Assembly: GCF_011927955.1 (NCBI RefSeq)
Contig: NZ_JAATJN010000001.1
Coordinates: forward strand, 3,596,001 to 3,660,000
Reading direction: 5' to 3'
DNA from: Brevibacterium marinum
Lineage (GTDB): Bacteria > Actinomycetota > Actinomycetes > Actinomycetales > Brevibacteriaceae
Length of the DNA: 64,000 nucleotides
Position 1 is the stretch's first letter; each line of letters opens with the position of its first letter. Made by a program: the position numbers and the translations under genes. Positions 1-9,127 of the stretch are shown one piece after another. The notes beneath the pieces were generated by a model that was given only the letters and a program-made list of their open reading frames with translations, searched no databases and was not told where the DNA came from.

Positions 1-593
<593 letters not shown>

Positions 594-916
594 AAAAATT
601 ATGTTCCAGTACTAATCCCAGCAAGACAGCCAACCAAGCCACGGGGTGACCCAGCTGACCACAAACCACGACCCAACCCACGAACCACCCCCACCACAAA
701 AGCAGGGGACCAGGCTCACCAAGTTGAACCGTGTGATTGTCTCACCAGAAAACAAATCATTCTGGCATCACTATCTGTTCAAACAAATACGCTATTGGAT
801 TCTCAAACCACAAACACACACCCATCACCACACGAAAAACCGCGTGTACACCGGAGGTGTCAGTCTCACATTTTCTGCACTTTCTGCCTTGCGGCCCGCC
901 GTGCCGGCGGATATCT
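594..916 (-). other. rRNA operon leader with boxA-like antitermination element
   Basis: This is transcribed leader between the promoter at 917-945 and the 16S gene. On the minus strand, 779-808 reads as a GTTTGAGAATCCAATAGCG-type element. It matches the boxA-containing motif conserved in actinobacterial rRNA leaders (TTTGAGAACTCAATAGTG by recall), which recruits Nus factors. The remainder is A/C-rich on the plus strand and contains no gene I can support. The RNase III processing stem cannot be confirmed because its 3' partner is outside the window. Confidence 0.7.
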
Positions 917-945
917 ACTCTACAGTGTTGTTCGGACCTTCGCAA
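917..945 (-). promoter_or_regulatory. rRNA operon promoter (-35 TTGCGA, -10 TAGAGT)
   Basis: On the minus strand TTGCGA (940-945) is followed by a 17-base spacer and TAGAGT (917-922). This is a near-consensus housekeeping-sigma promoter with optimal spacing, pointing at the 16S gene about 320 bases downstream. An A/T-richer stretch lies directly upstream (946-965) and may act as an UP element. The stretch 946-1146, up to the SRAP stop codon, holds no gene. Confidence 0.75.
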
Positions 946-1146
946 CTTGAAGTTCATCTTCATTTTGCTGGGATCAGACCTGATCAGAGCGACCGTCGCC
1001 GTCCCTAGCGGGTTGGCAACCTGGTACACACTACACACACCTGAAGGGGTGTGCAAAATGGACCGGTCCGTGCGCCTGCGACTGACGTCGCAGGATCGCC
1101 GTGGGTGTTCCGCGATCACCGGCGAGCACCCACGCGTCAGGAACGG

Positions 1147-1839
1147 TCAGGCCACGGGTGCCGTGAGCTCCGGCCCGTCGTTGCGGACGTTGCCCACACT
1201 CCGTCCGACCTTGTGGCGGGTCACAGTTGCGGGATCGACCTGCGCGAGAGTCGATTCCAGCAGCGAAGGGATGCCACTGCCGGGCACCGCAGGGTCGATC
1301 CACTCATCGATGGCTCCCCGGTTGAGGAACACCGGCATCCGATGATGGACATCATGCAGATGCCCCGTCGATTCCATCGTCATGATCGTCGTCGACACGA
1401 GCCAGGACTGGTCCGGCTGCTTCCAGAACTCGAAGAGACCCGCCATGAACAGGGGGTCCTCTCCTGCCGCTGACATCATCCATGGCTGCTTCGCGTCTTC
1501 GGTCGTCTCCCACTCGTAGTAGCCGGGGATCGGCAGCGCGCAGCGGCGTCTCTTGATGGACTGCCTGAACATCGGCTTCTCGAGAACGGTCTCCGAACGC
1601 GCATTGAAGGCTTTGAACCCGATCTTCGCGTCCTTCGCCCAACCGGGGACCAAGCCCCAGGAAGCGGTCTCCAAGCGGCGAGTCAACTGCGCCTCATCGT
1701 CCAGACGCTCGACGACGATCGGCACGAACGACCCCGGAGGCACGTTGTATCTGGGCGTGTGGTCGTATGACACGACGTCAAGACGAAGCTCATCGGCGAG
1801 ATCTGCCGGATCGAGGGACATATTGAGTCGACCGCACAT
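1147..1839 (-). CDS. SRAP / HMCES-type abasic-site protein (YedK family)
   Basis: This 230-residue protein belongs to the SOS response-associated peptidase family. Members crosslink to abasic sites in single-stranded DNA through the N-terminal cysteine exposed after Met removal. All expected active-site elements are visible: MCGR with Cys2, FNARSE with Asn79, GYYEW with Glu109, and HHRMP with His166. Length is normal for the family. The gene is read in the same direction as the rRNA operon about 200 bases upstream of its promoter. It is divergent from the MarR gene, with 34 bases between start codons. The start is fixed by the obligatory MCGR. Confidence 0.93.
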   Translation of the reverse strand: MCGRLNMSLDPADLADELRLDVVSYDHTPRYNVPPGSFVPIVVERLDDEAQLTRRLETASWGLVPGWAKDAKIGFKAFNARSETVLEKPMFRQSIKRRRCALPIPGYYEWETTEDAKQPWMMSAAGEDPLFMAGLFEFWKQPDQSWLVSTTIMTMESTGHLHDVHHRMPVFLNRGAIDEWIDPAVPGSGIPSLLESTLAQVDPATVTRHKVGRSVGNVRNDGPELTAPVA

Positions 1840-1860
1840 GCGCTTATCTTCTCACTTCAC

Positions 1861-1873
1861 TACACTGTCGACA
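1861..1873 (+). promoter_or_regulatory. -10 box of a leaderless promoter for the MarR gene
   Basis: TACACT (1861-1866) is followed by seven bases and then the ATG at 1874. There is no Shine-Dalgarno sequence, so transcription would begin at or next to the A of the start codon. The -35 region is not recognisable. The same TACACT-seven bases-ATG arrangement recurs at 43876. Confidence 0.5.
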
Positions 1874-2389
1874 ATGGCGGCGGAAAAGACAGCAGCGAGC
1901 AGGCTCGACCCGATCGAGGAATCCAGAAAACAGTGGCTCGCCCACGGCTGGGACAACTCGGCCGATGGCATGACGACCGTGATCTCGGTGATGAGAGTCC
2001 ATCAGCTCTTTCTCGCCAAGGTCGATGCTGCACTCAAACCATTCAGTCTGACCTTCTCACGCTACGAAGTCCTCACTCTCCTGTCATTCACCAAGTCGGG
2101 AACTCTTCCGATGTCGAAGATCTCGGCCCGCCTCCAGGTTCATGCCACGTCGACGACCAATTCTGTCGATCGGCTCGAGAAAGCGGGGCTGGTGAAGAGG
2201 CGCAGCCACCCCGACGACCGCCGCACCACGCTCGTCGAACTCACCGAGTCAGGGCGCGAACTCTCCTCACGTGCCACGGCAGCACTCAATGAGGATGTCT
2301 TCAGTTCGCCGGCGCTGGCCGGAGCCGACCTGACCCGACTCCTCCCCCATCTCGAATCGCTGCGGTCCGAACTCGAAGGCAAAACCTGA
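1874..2389 (+). CDS. MarR-family transcriptional regulator
   Basis: This 171-residue protein has a winged helix typical of MarR repressors. A recognition-helix region (about residues 80-105, SARLQVHATSTTNSVDRL) is followed by the wing with the hallmark DDRR at about 118-121. MarR proteins are dimeric repressors that usually respond to small aromatic or acyl ligands. I chose the ATG at 1874 because a TACACT -10 box lies seven bases upstream and no Shine-Dalgarno sequence supports an earlier start. The gene precedes the acyl-CoA catabolic set at 2550-5549 on the same strand, so it may control that set. The link is contextual only. Confidence 0.88.
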   Translation: MAAEKTAASRLDPIEESRKQWLAHGWDNSADGMTTVISVMRVHQLFLAKVDAALKPFSLTFSRYEVLTLLSFTKSGTLPMSKISARLQVHATSTTNSVDRLEKAGLVKRRSHPDDRRTTLVELTESGRELSSRATAALNEDVFSSPALAGADLTRLLPHLESLRSELEGKT

Positions 2390-2478
2390 CTCGAACTTCC
2401 TCTTCCGGGCATAGCCTGCGGCTGCTCGGTTCCGGGCCCCGACCATCGAATCCCGCCTTCGAGACCGACTCCAGAATT

Positions 2479-2510
2479 AGTTGGACGTCCAAGTAATTTC
2501 TCCGTATCGT
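2479..2510 (+). promoter_or_regulatory. Promoter with palindromic operator before the acyl-CoA gene set
   Basis: A perfect 12-base palindrome TTGGACGTCCAA sits at 2481-2492. Further symmetric AATTA/TAATT arms lie on either side, each separated from it by one mismatched G. Its left half doubles as a -35 hexamer (TTGGAC). TATCGT at 2505-2510 follows at 18-base spacing as a -10. The start codon at 2550 has its own ribosome-binding site at 2541-2546. A repressor bound to the palindrome would block polymerase. Which protein binds is unknown; the adjacent MarR or a TetR-type regulator are candidates. Confidence 0.6.
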
Positions 2511-2549
2511 GGTGAACGTCATGCGTCCAGCCCCAATCGTGGAGGAACA

Positions 2550-3716
2550 ATGTCCCGCAGCACAGCAGCTGCCCTGCCGTTCGGTCTCACCGAAGAACAA
2601 CAGACCGTCTCCGGCATGGTGCGCGAATTCGCCGATTCCGAGATCGCTCCGCACGCATTGGAATGGGACGCCGACCATCATTTCCCTGTTGATGTGATCA
2701 AGAAGTCGGCCGATCTGGGCATGGGCGGAATCTATGTCAGCGAGGAAGCCGGCGGTACGGGCATGGGTCGCATGGACGCCGCCCTCATCTTCGAGGCGAT
2801 GTCGACGGCCTGCCCTTCGGTCGCCGCGTACATCTCGATCCACAACATGGTCGCGTGGATGATCGACAAATACGGAAATGCTCAGCAGAAGGAGAAGTAC
2901 CTCGGTCCGCTCACCTCGATGGAGCACCTCGGCAGCTACTGCCTCACCGAACCCAACGCCGGATCCGATGCTGCGGCTCTGCGCACCTCGGCGAGAGAGG
3001 ACGGAGACTCCTACGTCCTCAACGGCGTCAAGCAATTCATCTCCGGTGCCGGGACCTCCGAGACCTATCTGGTGATGGCCCGTTCCGGTCAGGACGGGTC
3101 GCGCGGCATCTCCGCGTTCATCCTCGAAAAGGGCATGGACGGACTCTCCTTCGGCCCCAACGAGGGGAAGATGGGATGGCGCGCACAGCCGACCCGCCAG
3201 GTCATCATGGAGAACGTGCGTGTGCCCAAGGAGAACCTCATCGGCGAACCGGGGCAGGGCTTCAAGATCGCCATGTCGGGGCTCGACGGCGGTCGGCTCA
3301 ACATCGGTGCGTGCTCTCTGGGCGGCGGACAGTCGGCCTTGGAGAAGACCATCGCCTATATGGGCGAACGACAGGCCTTCGGCACCGAACTCTCCGCGTT
3401 CCAGGCCCTGCGCTTCGACGTCGCAGAGATGCAGACGAAACTCGAAGCCGCCCGTTCCCTCCTGTGGCGAGCCGCCAGCGCCTACGACACCGGCGATCCG
3501 AACACCTCGCTGCTGTCTGCCATGGCCAAGCTGACAGCCACGGATTCGGGCTTCGACGTCGCCAACAAGGCACTCCAGTTGCACGGCGGCTACGGCTATC
3601 TGACAGAGTATGGAATTGAGAAACTGGTCCGTGACCTGCGGGTCCACCAGATTCTGGAAGGCACCAACGAAATCATGCGCGTGATCATTTCGCGCAAGAG
3701 CACAGGAGTGGGCTGA
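2550..3716 (+). CDS. Acyl-CoA dehydrogenase, isobutyryl-CoA dehydrogenase-like
   Basis: This 388-residue FAD enzyme oxidises the alpha-beta bond of short or branched acyl-CoA thioesters. Visible family features are the CLTEPNAGSDA flavin/substrate loop, the central beta domain, and the C-terminal helical domain ending in LEGTNEIMR. Glu370 is in the position of the catalytic base in the medium- and short-chain enzymes. A strong GGAGGA site precedes the ATG at 2550. The next gene starts one base after the stop. The neighbouring 3-hydroxyisobutyryl-CoA hydrolase and enoyl-CoA hydratase point to valine catabolism, hence the isobutyryl-CoA preference. Other branched-chain substrates remain possible. 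Confidence 0.9.
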   Translation: MSRSTAAALPFGLTEEQQTVSGMVREFADSEIAPHALEWDADHHFPVDVIKKSADLGMGGIYVSEEAGGTGMGRMDAALIFEAMSTACPSVAAYISIHNMVAWMIDKYGNAQQKEKYLGPLTSMEHLGSYCLTEPNAGSDAAALRTSAREDGDSYVLNGVKQFISGAGTSETYLVMARSGQDGSRGISAFILEKGMDGLSFGPNEGKMGWRAQPTRQVIMENVRVPKENLIGEPGQGFKIAMSGLDGGRLNIGACSLGGGQSALEKTIAYMGERQAFGTELSAFQALRFDVAEMQTKLEAARSLLWRAASAYDTGDPNTSLLSAMAKLTATDSGFDVANKALQLHGGYGYLTEYGIEKLVRDLRVHQILEGTNEIMRVIISRKSTGVG

Positions 3717-3717
3717 T

Positions 3718-4776
3718 ATGACGACAGAAGCTGCGGCACCGCCGAGCGAAACCTCCGTCATCACCTCGAGTCACAACGGGGTGGGACGGATCGAACTCAA
3801 CAGACCGAAACTGATCAACGCATTGAGCCAGGACATGGTCGGTGCCATCGATGACGCCCTGCAGTCCTGGAGCGACGACGACTCGATCACGGCCGTCCTG
3901 GTCACCGGTCGAGGAGAACGCGGCCTGTGCGCCGGGGGCGACATCAAGGCCGTCTACAACGACATCGTGGCCGGGACCGATGAGAACGCCCGATTCTGGA
4001 ATCGGGAATACAAGATGAATCACGCGATCTCCGCATTCCCCAAGCCCTACGTCGTGATCATGAACGGCATCACGATGGGCGGCGGCGTCGGGATCTCGGG
4101 GCACGGCTCGCACCGCATCGTCACCGAGTCCACGAAGATCGGAATGCCGGAGACCGGGATCGGCCTGTTCCCCGACGTCGGAGGCACACACCTGCTGGCC
4201 CATGCCCCCGGCGAGCTCGGCACCCACCTGGCGCTGACCGGACTCCCGGTCGGCCCGGGCGCCGCCCTGGCCATGGGCTTGGCCGACCACTTCGTCCCCG
4301 ACGCTGACGTCCCCGGACTCATCGCCGACCTCGAAGCAGGCGGCGACATCGAGACCGTGATCGACGAATACGCCGCCGAGGCCCCCGCCGATGAACTGGC
4401 AGAGGCCCAAGCCTGGATCAACGAATGCTACGGCGGCAACCGAGCCGAAGACATCGTCGCAGCGCTGGCTGCGCATGCGAATCCCGATGCCAATGCCGCG
4501 GGGAAGCTGATCGGGACCAAGGCACCCACCTCGGTGAAGGTGACCCTGGCCGCCGTCCGCAACGCCGGCACCATGACCTTGGCCGAGGTCCTCGAACAGG
4601 ACTACCGCGCCGCCGTCGCACTGACCCGGCGTCCGGACCTCAAGGAGGGCATCCGCGCCCAGGTCATCGACAAGGACCGCAGCCCACAGTGGTCGCCGGC
4701 CACCCTCGACGGCGTCAGCGACGAGGCAGTCCGCGACATCCTCACCACCGACCACGAAGAGAAGGTGTTCTCATGA
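3718..4776 (+). CDS. 3-hydroxyisobutyryl-CoA hydrolase (HIBCH-type crotonase fold)
   Basis: This 352-residue crotonase-superfamily protein carries the hydrolase signatures: [14 protein letters not shown] in the oxyanion-hole region (residues 69-82) and [14 protein letters not shown]. Glu145 and Asp153 there match the catalytic acids of the mammalian hydrolase. It would release free 3-hydroxyisobutyrate from its CoA ester in valine breakdown. About 350 residues is the hydrolase length, compared with about 260 for hydratases. It begins one base after the acyl-CoA dehydrogenase stop and overlaps the next gene by four bases (ATGA), so the three genes form one translationally coupled unit. Confidence 0.9.
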   Translation: MTTEAAAPPSETSVITSSHNGVGRIELNRPKLINALSQDMVGAIDDALQSWSDDDSITAVLVTGRGERGLCAGGDIKAVYNDIVAGTDENARFWNREYKMNHAISAFPKPYVVIMNGITMGGGVGISGHGSHRIVTESTKIGMPETGIGLFPDVGGTHLLAHAPGELGTHLALTGLPVGPGAALAMGLADHFVPDADVPGLIADLEAGGDIETVIDEYAAEAPADELAEAQAWINECYGGNRAEDIVAALAAHANPDANAAGKLIGTKAPTSVKVTLAAVRNAGTMTLAEVLEQDYRAAVALTRRPDLKEGIRAQVIDKDRSPQWSPATLDGVSDEAVRDILTTDHEEKVFS

Positions 4777-5549
4777 GCGACTTCGAAACCATCCTCACAG
4801 ACGCCGATCAGGGCGTCGCCACCATCACGATCAATCGCCCGAAGGCCCTCAACGCGCTGAACCTGCAGGTGCTGACCGACATCACCGATGCCGCCACCGC
4901 ATTCGACGCCGACGATGACATCAAGGCGATCATCATCACCGGAAGCGACAAGGCATTCGCCGCGGGCGCCGACATCAAGGAGATGTCCGACCTCGACTTC
5001 TCCACCGCTTTCAAGGCCGACTGGTTCGCCGGCTGGACCCGTCTCACCGATGTCCGCAAACCCGTCATCACCGCTGTCAACGGCTTCGCCCTCGGCGGCG
5101 GCTGCGAATTGGCGATGATGGGCGACATCCTCGTCGCCTCGACGAAGGCGAAGTTCGGTCAGCCCGAGATCAATCTCGGCGTCCTCCCCGGCATGGGCGG
5201 ATCACAGCGCCTGACGCGCGCGATCGGCAAGGCCAAGTCCATGGACATGTGTCTGACCGGACGCATGATGGGCGCCGAAGAGGCCGAACGCTCCGGTCTC
5301 GTCGCGCGCATCGTCGAGCCGGAGGAGCTGCTGTCGACGGCCAACGAGATCGCCGCAACGATCGCATCCAAGTCCCGCATCGCCTCGGCGATGGTCAAGG
5401 AAGCGGTCAACACGGCCTTCGAAACGACCCTCGAACAGGGTCTGCGCTACGAACGCCGCCTCTTCCACTCCACGCTGGCCACCAACGACCAGTCCGAAGG
5501 CATGGCCGCATTCGTCGAGAAGCGAGACGCGAACTTCACGGATTCCTGA
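4773..5549 (+). CDS. Enoyl-CoA hydratase
   Basis: This 258-residue crotonase-family hydratase adds water to trans-2-enoyl-Co[12 protein letters not shown] (residues 61-71) and [13 protein letters not shown] (106-118) form the oxyanion hole. Glu112 and Glu132 (FGQPEINLG) correspond to the two catalytic glutamates. The length is standard. It overlaps the preceding hydrolase gene by ATGA. With the dehydrogenase and hydrolase it supplies three consecutive steps from isobutyryl-CoA to 3-hydroxyisobutyrate. The later dehydrogenase steps are not in the window. A long hairpin at 5591-5629 closes the unit. Confidence 0.93.
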   Translation: MSDFETILTDADQGVATITINRPKALNALNLQVLTDITDAATAFDADDDIKAIIITGSDKAFAAGADIKEMSDLDFSTAFKADWFAGWTRLTDVRKPVITAVNGFALGGGCELAMMGDILVASTKAKFGQPEINLGVLPGMGGSQRLTRAIGKAKSMDMCLTGRMMGAEEAERSGLVARIVEPEELLSTANEIAATIASKSRIASAMVKEAVNTAFETTLEQGLRYERRLFHSTLATNDQSEGMAAFVEKRDANFTDS

Positions 5550-5590
5550 TCCGCGTCCCGGGGCCGCGGGCACAGCGGTCCGGTGCACGA

Positions 5591-5629
5591 ACGATGGCGC
5601 AGATGAGTCGAACTCGTCTGCGCCATCGT
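5591..5629 (+). terminator. Hairpin terminator after the enoyl-CoA hydratase gene
   Basis: A 17-base stem (5591-5607 with 5613-5629, one G-U pair) encloses a five-base loop TCGAA. It lies 41 bases after the hydratase stop. There is no U tract, as is common for actinobacterial terminators. Confidence 0.7.
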
Positions 5630-5653
5630 CGTCGCCACCCCATGACCGCTTTT

Positions 5654-5684
5654 AACAATCGTTCAGTTAGAGTGGAATCGTTCA
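5654..5684 (+). promoter_or_regulatory. Promoter/operator of the nitronate monooxygenase-like gene
   Basis: A -10 candidate TAGAGT lies at 5668-5673. It is flanked by two copies of AATCGTTCA (5657-5665 and 5676-5684), 19 bases apart. The first copy belongs to a near-palindrome AACAATCGTT (5654-5663) that resembles TetR-type half-sites. Two sites on one helical face around the -10 suggest repression. No regulator gene is adjacent. Confidence 0.4.
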
Positions 5685-5703
5685 TCCACCCAAAGGAGGC
5701 ACA

Positions 5704-6693
5704 ATGAATTCATTCGCCACACTTCTCCCCCAGCTGCGACTGCCCGTGCTCGGCTCCCCCATGTTCATCGCATCGGGCCCCGAACTGGTCAAGGCCCAGT
5801 GCCAAGCAGGCGTAATCGGGTCCTTCCCCACTCTCAACGCGCGCCCGGCATCCATGCTCACCGATTGGCTCGACGAGATCCGTGAGTCCAACGATGCGTT
5901 CACCGCCGCGAACCCTGCCCGGCCAGCCGCACCGTTTGCGGTCAACCTCATCGTCCACCGCTCGAACAACCGCTTGGAGGCCGACCTCGCCGAGGTGGTC
6001 CGCCATCAGGTGCCCATCGTGATCACCTCGCTGGGTGCCCGAGAAGAGGTCAATGAGGCCGTGCACTCCTACGGCGGCATCGTCCTCCACGACGTCATCA
6101 ACAACAAGTTCGCGCACAAGGCGGTGGAGAAGGGCGCCGACGGCGTCATCGCCGTCGCCGCCGGTGCCGGCGGACATGCCGGAGCGCTTTCGCCCTTCGC
6201 CCTGGTCCAGGAGATCCGGTCCTGGTTCGACGGTCCGCTGCTGCTCTCCGGTGCGATCGCCCACGGCCGTTCGATCCTCGCAGCGCTGGCCGCCGGCGCG
6301 GACTGCGCCTACGTGGGCTCGGCGTTCCTGTCGACGGCCGAAGCCAACGTCACCGATGACTACAGGCAGATGGTCGTCGACTCCGCTGCCGAAGACGTCG
6401 TGTACTCGAGCTATTTCACCGGAGTCAAGGGCAACTACCTGCGCGGGTCCATTGCCGCATCCGGCCTCGATCCCGACAACCTCCCCGACGCAGACCCGAC
6501 GAAGATGGACTTCGGCACGGATCCGAAGTCGGATTCGAAGGCGTGGAAGGACATCTGGGGTTCAGGTCAGGGAATCGGCGTTCTCACGAGCAAGTCGACG
6601 ACTGCAGAGCTCGTCGACGGTCTGGCAGAGGAGTTCGATGCCGCGAAGAAGGAACTCGACGCTCGCATGAACGATGTCGCCAGCGTCGTCTGA
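5704..6693 (+). CDS. Nitronate monooxygenase / 2-nitropropane dioxygenase-family flavoprotein
   Basis: This 329-residue TIM-barrel FMN protein belongs to the nitronate monooxygenase family, which also includes enoyl-ACP reductase II. The substrate-loop opening LPVLGSPMFIAS (residues 13-24) and the phosphate/His motif VAAGAGGHAG (151-160, His158) are visible. A very strong AAAGGAGG ribosome-binding site precedes the ATG. Such enzymes oxidise alkyl nitronates or act in FMN-dependent redox. The true substrate cannot be read from sequence. It is transcribed alone. Confidence 0.85.
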   Translation: MNSFATLLPQLRLPVLGSPMFIASGPELVKAQCQAGVIGSFPTLNARPASMLTDWLDEIRESNDAFTAANPARPAAPFAVNLIVHRSNNRLEADLAEVVRHQVPIVITSLGAREEVNEAVHSYGGIVLHDVINNKFAHKAVEKGADGVIAVAAGAGGHAGALSPFALVQEIRSWFDGPLLLSGAIAHGRSILAALAAGADCAYVGSAFLSTAEANVTDDYRQMVVDSAAEDVVYSSYFTGVKGNYLRGSIAASGLDPDNLPDADPTKMDFGTDPKSDSKAWKDIWGSGQGIGVLTSKSTTAELVDGLAEEFDAAKKELDARMNDVASVV

Positions 6694-6750
6694 GAACTTC
6701 AGATCTCATCGAGGCGTCGGCTGAGAGGATTCGCCTGAGTCGAATCGAAC

Positions 6751-7800
6751 TCAGATCGTGGAGATGATGCCCCGTTCGGTCAGGCGCGAAGAGAGTCCTG
6801 CACCGTCCGGGGCATAGATCCACGGCACTCCCTGGCCGCGTCCGTGGCGCTTCGAGCGGCCACCGGCCCACACTGCTTCACCGACGGTGAGCTGTCGAAT
6901 GGCGACGGCGGCAACATTGCCCGGGTGGTTCTCCACGAACTCGCCGTAGACCTCTTCGTCCTTCTGCCCGTCGTCCCCGATGAGCAGCCATTTCATCCAT
7001 GGGAACTCCCGCGACATGCGCTCGAGCGTATTGCGTTTGTGCTCCTTGCCGGAGCGGAAGACCCGAGTCGTCGTCGGCCCCCAGTCGGTCAGCAGCAACG
7101 GACCCATCGGGTAGAGGTTGCGGGAGAGGAAGCGTTTGATCGTCAGCGCCGAGTTCCATGCGCCCGTCGACAGGTAGACCATCGGAGTGTTGGGACGCAT
7201 ATAGGTGATCCGGTCGTAGAGGACCGCCATGCCCGCCACCGGCGACCTGGCGTGCTCGCTGAGGACGAAGGTGTTCCAGGCGGCAAGGAACGGCCGCGGC
7301 AGCGAGGTGACCATGACCGTGTCGTCGATGTCGGAGATGATGCCGAACGTCGAGTCCTCACCGATGATCCGTACGGCCGCGGAGTCGACGAGTGAGCCGT
7401 CCGTCCACAGTTCGATCTCGGTCTCGCCGGGCTGGAAGTCCCCGGGAATGACCGTGTCGATGATGCCGCCGCGATCGGCGGTGACCATGTGCTCTTCATC
7501 GTTGACCCGGACCCAAGCGGTGTCGTTGGGCAAGGGGACGCTGACGAAGGACTTCCACCCGCGGATGCTCGCCTGCAGATCGGCCGCCGGCTGACCGGTC
7601 GGGGTCAGCACCAGGCGCCCGAGGACACGCACCCATCCGGTTCCCCCATAGGTGTCATAGGCGATGACGGTGCGCTGGTAGGTGTGGTCCGTGGCGCAGT
7701 TCTGCAGCCATCCGTTGAATCGGTCCTCCATCCGTGCCGCGGTGTGCAGCATATCCGGAGTGAGGTTCAGCGGTCCGTCGTCGGGTTTCTTCTTCGCCAC
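6751..7800 (-). CDS. APP1/DUF2183 phosphatase-domain protein
   Basis: This 349-residue protein has an N-terminal beta-rich region (about 40-145). A HAD-like APP1 (DUF2183) catalytic domain follows, with the nucleophile motif SDIDDTV (Asp157 and Asp159) and a later LLIGDDGQKD acidic motif. Yeast App1 dephosphorylates phosphatidate, and the bacterial members are presumed lipid phosphatases. No signal peptide or membrane helix is seen, so it should be cytoplasmic or peripheral. It lies between the convergent nitronate monooxygenase gene and trpS, with no obvious operon partner. Confidence 0.85.
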   Translation of the reverse strand: MAKKKPDDGPLNLTPDMLHTAARMEDRFNGWLQNCATDHTYQRTVIAYDTYGGTGWVRVLGRLVLTPTGQPAADLQASIRGWKSFVSVPLPNDTAWVRVNDEEHMVTADRGGIIDTVIPGDFQPGETEIELWTDGSLVDSAAVRIIGEDSTFGIISDIDDTVMVTSLPRPFLAAWNTFVLSEHARSPVAGMAVLYDRITYMRPNTPMVYLSTGAWNSALTIKRFLSRNLYPMGPLLLTDWGPTTTRVFRSGKEHKRNTLERMSREFPWMKWLLIGDDGQKDEEVYGEFVENHPGNVAAVAIRQLTVGEAVWAGGRSKRHGRGQGVPWIYAPDGAGLSSRLTERGIISTI

Positions 7801-7882
7801 GGTTCGTCCTTCACACTCGGCGCACGTCGGGTCGGATCTGGTTGGATCCGGCTGGAATGGATCGGATCGGACAGGAAGTGGC

Positions 7883-8881
7883 TCAGATGAAGCCGACCTT
7901 GTCGTACACGTCTCGCAGAGTCACCTCGGCGATCTCATCGGCCTTGGCAGCGCCGGCGTCGAGGATGCGCTGGAGCTGCGCCCGGTCTTGGAGGAGCTCG
8001 TTCGTCCGCTCACGCACGGGGGCGAGCGCGCCGACTGCGATCTCTGCGAGGTCGAACTTGAGGTGGCCGTACATCTTCCCTTCGTACTCGGCGACGATGT
8101 CGTCGACCGATCGCCCTGTCAGGGAGGAGTAGATCGTCAGCAGGTTCGAGACTCCGGGCTTCGCCTCCGGGTCGAAGGCGATCTCCTTGCCGTCATCGGT
8201 GACGGCGGACTTGATCTTCTTCGTGAGCGACTTCGCATCGTCGAGGAGGTCGATGCGACCCAGTGGGCTCGGCAGCGACTTCGACATCTTCGCACCAGGG
8301 TTCTGCAGGTCGTAGATCTTCGCTGTGGTCTTCATGATCTGGGCGTCGGGGACGACGAAGGTCTCACCGAAACGGTAGTTGAAGCGCTCCGCCAGGTTCC
8401 GGGTCAGCTCGAGATGCTGGCGCTGGTCCTCCCCGACGGGCACCATCTGCGGATTGTAGAGGAGAATGTCGGCGGCCATCAGCGCAGGGTAGGTGAGCAG
8501 GCCCAGGGACACGTGCTCCTGCTTGGCCGACTTGTCCTTGAACTGCGTCATCCGGCCGGCCTCGCCCATCGAGGTGGTGCACTCCAGGACCCATGACAGC
8601 TTCGGGTGCGCAGGCACCTGCGACTGGACGAAGATCGTCGACTTCTCCGGGTCGAGGCCGGCTGCGATGAACTGCGCAGCGGTGCGCAGCGTCCGTTCGC
8701 GCAGATCCGTCGGATCCTGCTCCACGGTGATCGCGTGCATGTTCGCGATGAAGTAGAAGGCGTCGTGCGACTCCTGATGTGCCACGAACTGCTGCAGGGC
8801 TCCGATGTAGTTGCCCAGGTGCAGGGAGTCCGAAGTGGCCTGAATGCCCGAAACAGTGCGTGGCAGAGAAGAAGTCGTCAT
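7883..8881 (-). CDS. trpS: Tryptophanyl-tRNA synthetase
   Basis: This 332-residue class I synthetase charges tRNA-Trp. The ATP-binding signatures are HLGN (residues 21-24, the HIGH equivalent) and KMSKS (198-202). SGIQATSDSLHLGN replaces the usual SGIQPTG..HLGN, a mild variant with one extra residue before the HIGH motif. The start at 8881 gives a conventional N-terminus. Longer in-frame starts up to 8974 exist, and no strong ribosome-binding site settles the choice. The gene follows APP1 on the same strand across an 82-base gap. Confidence 0.95.
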   Translation of the reverse strand: MTTSSLPRTVSGIQATSDSLHLGNYIGALQQFVAHQESHDAFYFIANMHAITVEQDPTDLRERTLRTAAQFIAAGLDPEKSTIFVQSQVPAHPKLSWVLECTTSMGEAGRMTQFKDKSAKQEHVSLGLLTYPALMAADILLYNPQMVPVGEDQRQHLELTRNLAERFNYRFGETFVVPDAQIMKTTAKIYDLQNPGAKMSKSLPSPLGRIDLLDDAKSLTKKIKSAVTDDGKEIAFDPEAKPGVSNLLTIYSSLTGRSVDDIVAEYEGKMYGHLKFDLAEIAVGALAPVRERTNELLQDRAQLQRILDAGAAKADEIAEVTLRDVYDKVGFI

Positions 8882-9115
8882 AGGACCATGATGCCACTTC
8901 ATCGCCGTGTCTTCGCAGACCACCCCGGCATCGGCCGCGCTCCACATCCCCCGTTGACCCTGCAGCCGGGACAAGTCGGGGCTCTGCAGTCAGGACAGGT
9001 CGGTCCGTTCCGGTGGCCTCGACCATCATTTCGCCGCTATCTCGGGAGCCGGCCCTTGCTTCGTTGTGACCGTACTCACGACTGGCGAGGATTTCGCGCC
9101 CTGACTTCCGTCCTC

Positions 9116-9127
9116 GATAATTGTCCT
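9116..9127 (+). promoter_or_regulatory. -10 box of a leaderless promoter for the SMR pair
   Basis: GATAAT (9116-9121) lies six bases before the GTG start at 9128, and there is no Shine-Dalgarno sequence. Transcription would begin at the start codon. The -35 region (about 9093-9098) is weak. Confidence 0.5.

Noticed and set aside
7801..7882. GGATC/GGATCGG micro-repeats between the APP1 gene and trpS
   Set aside because: Short, irregular low-complexity units without symmetry or spacing; no functional reading is supportable.
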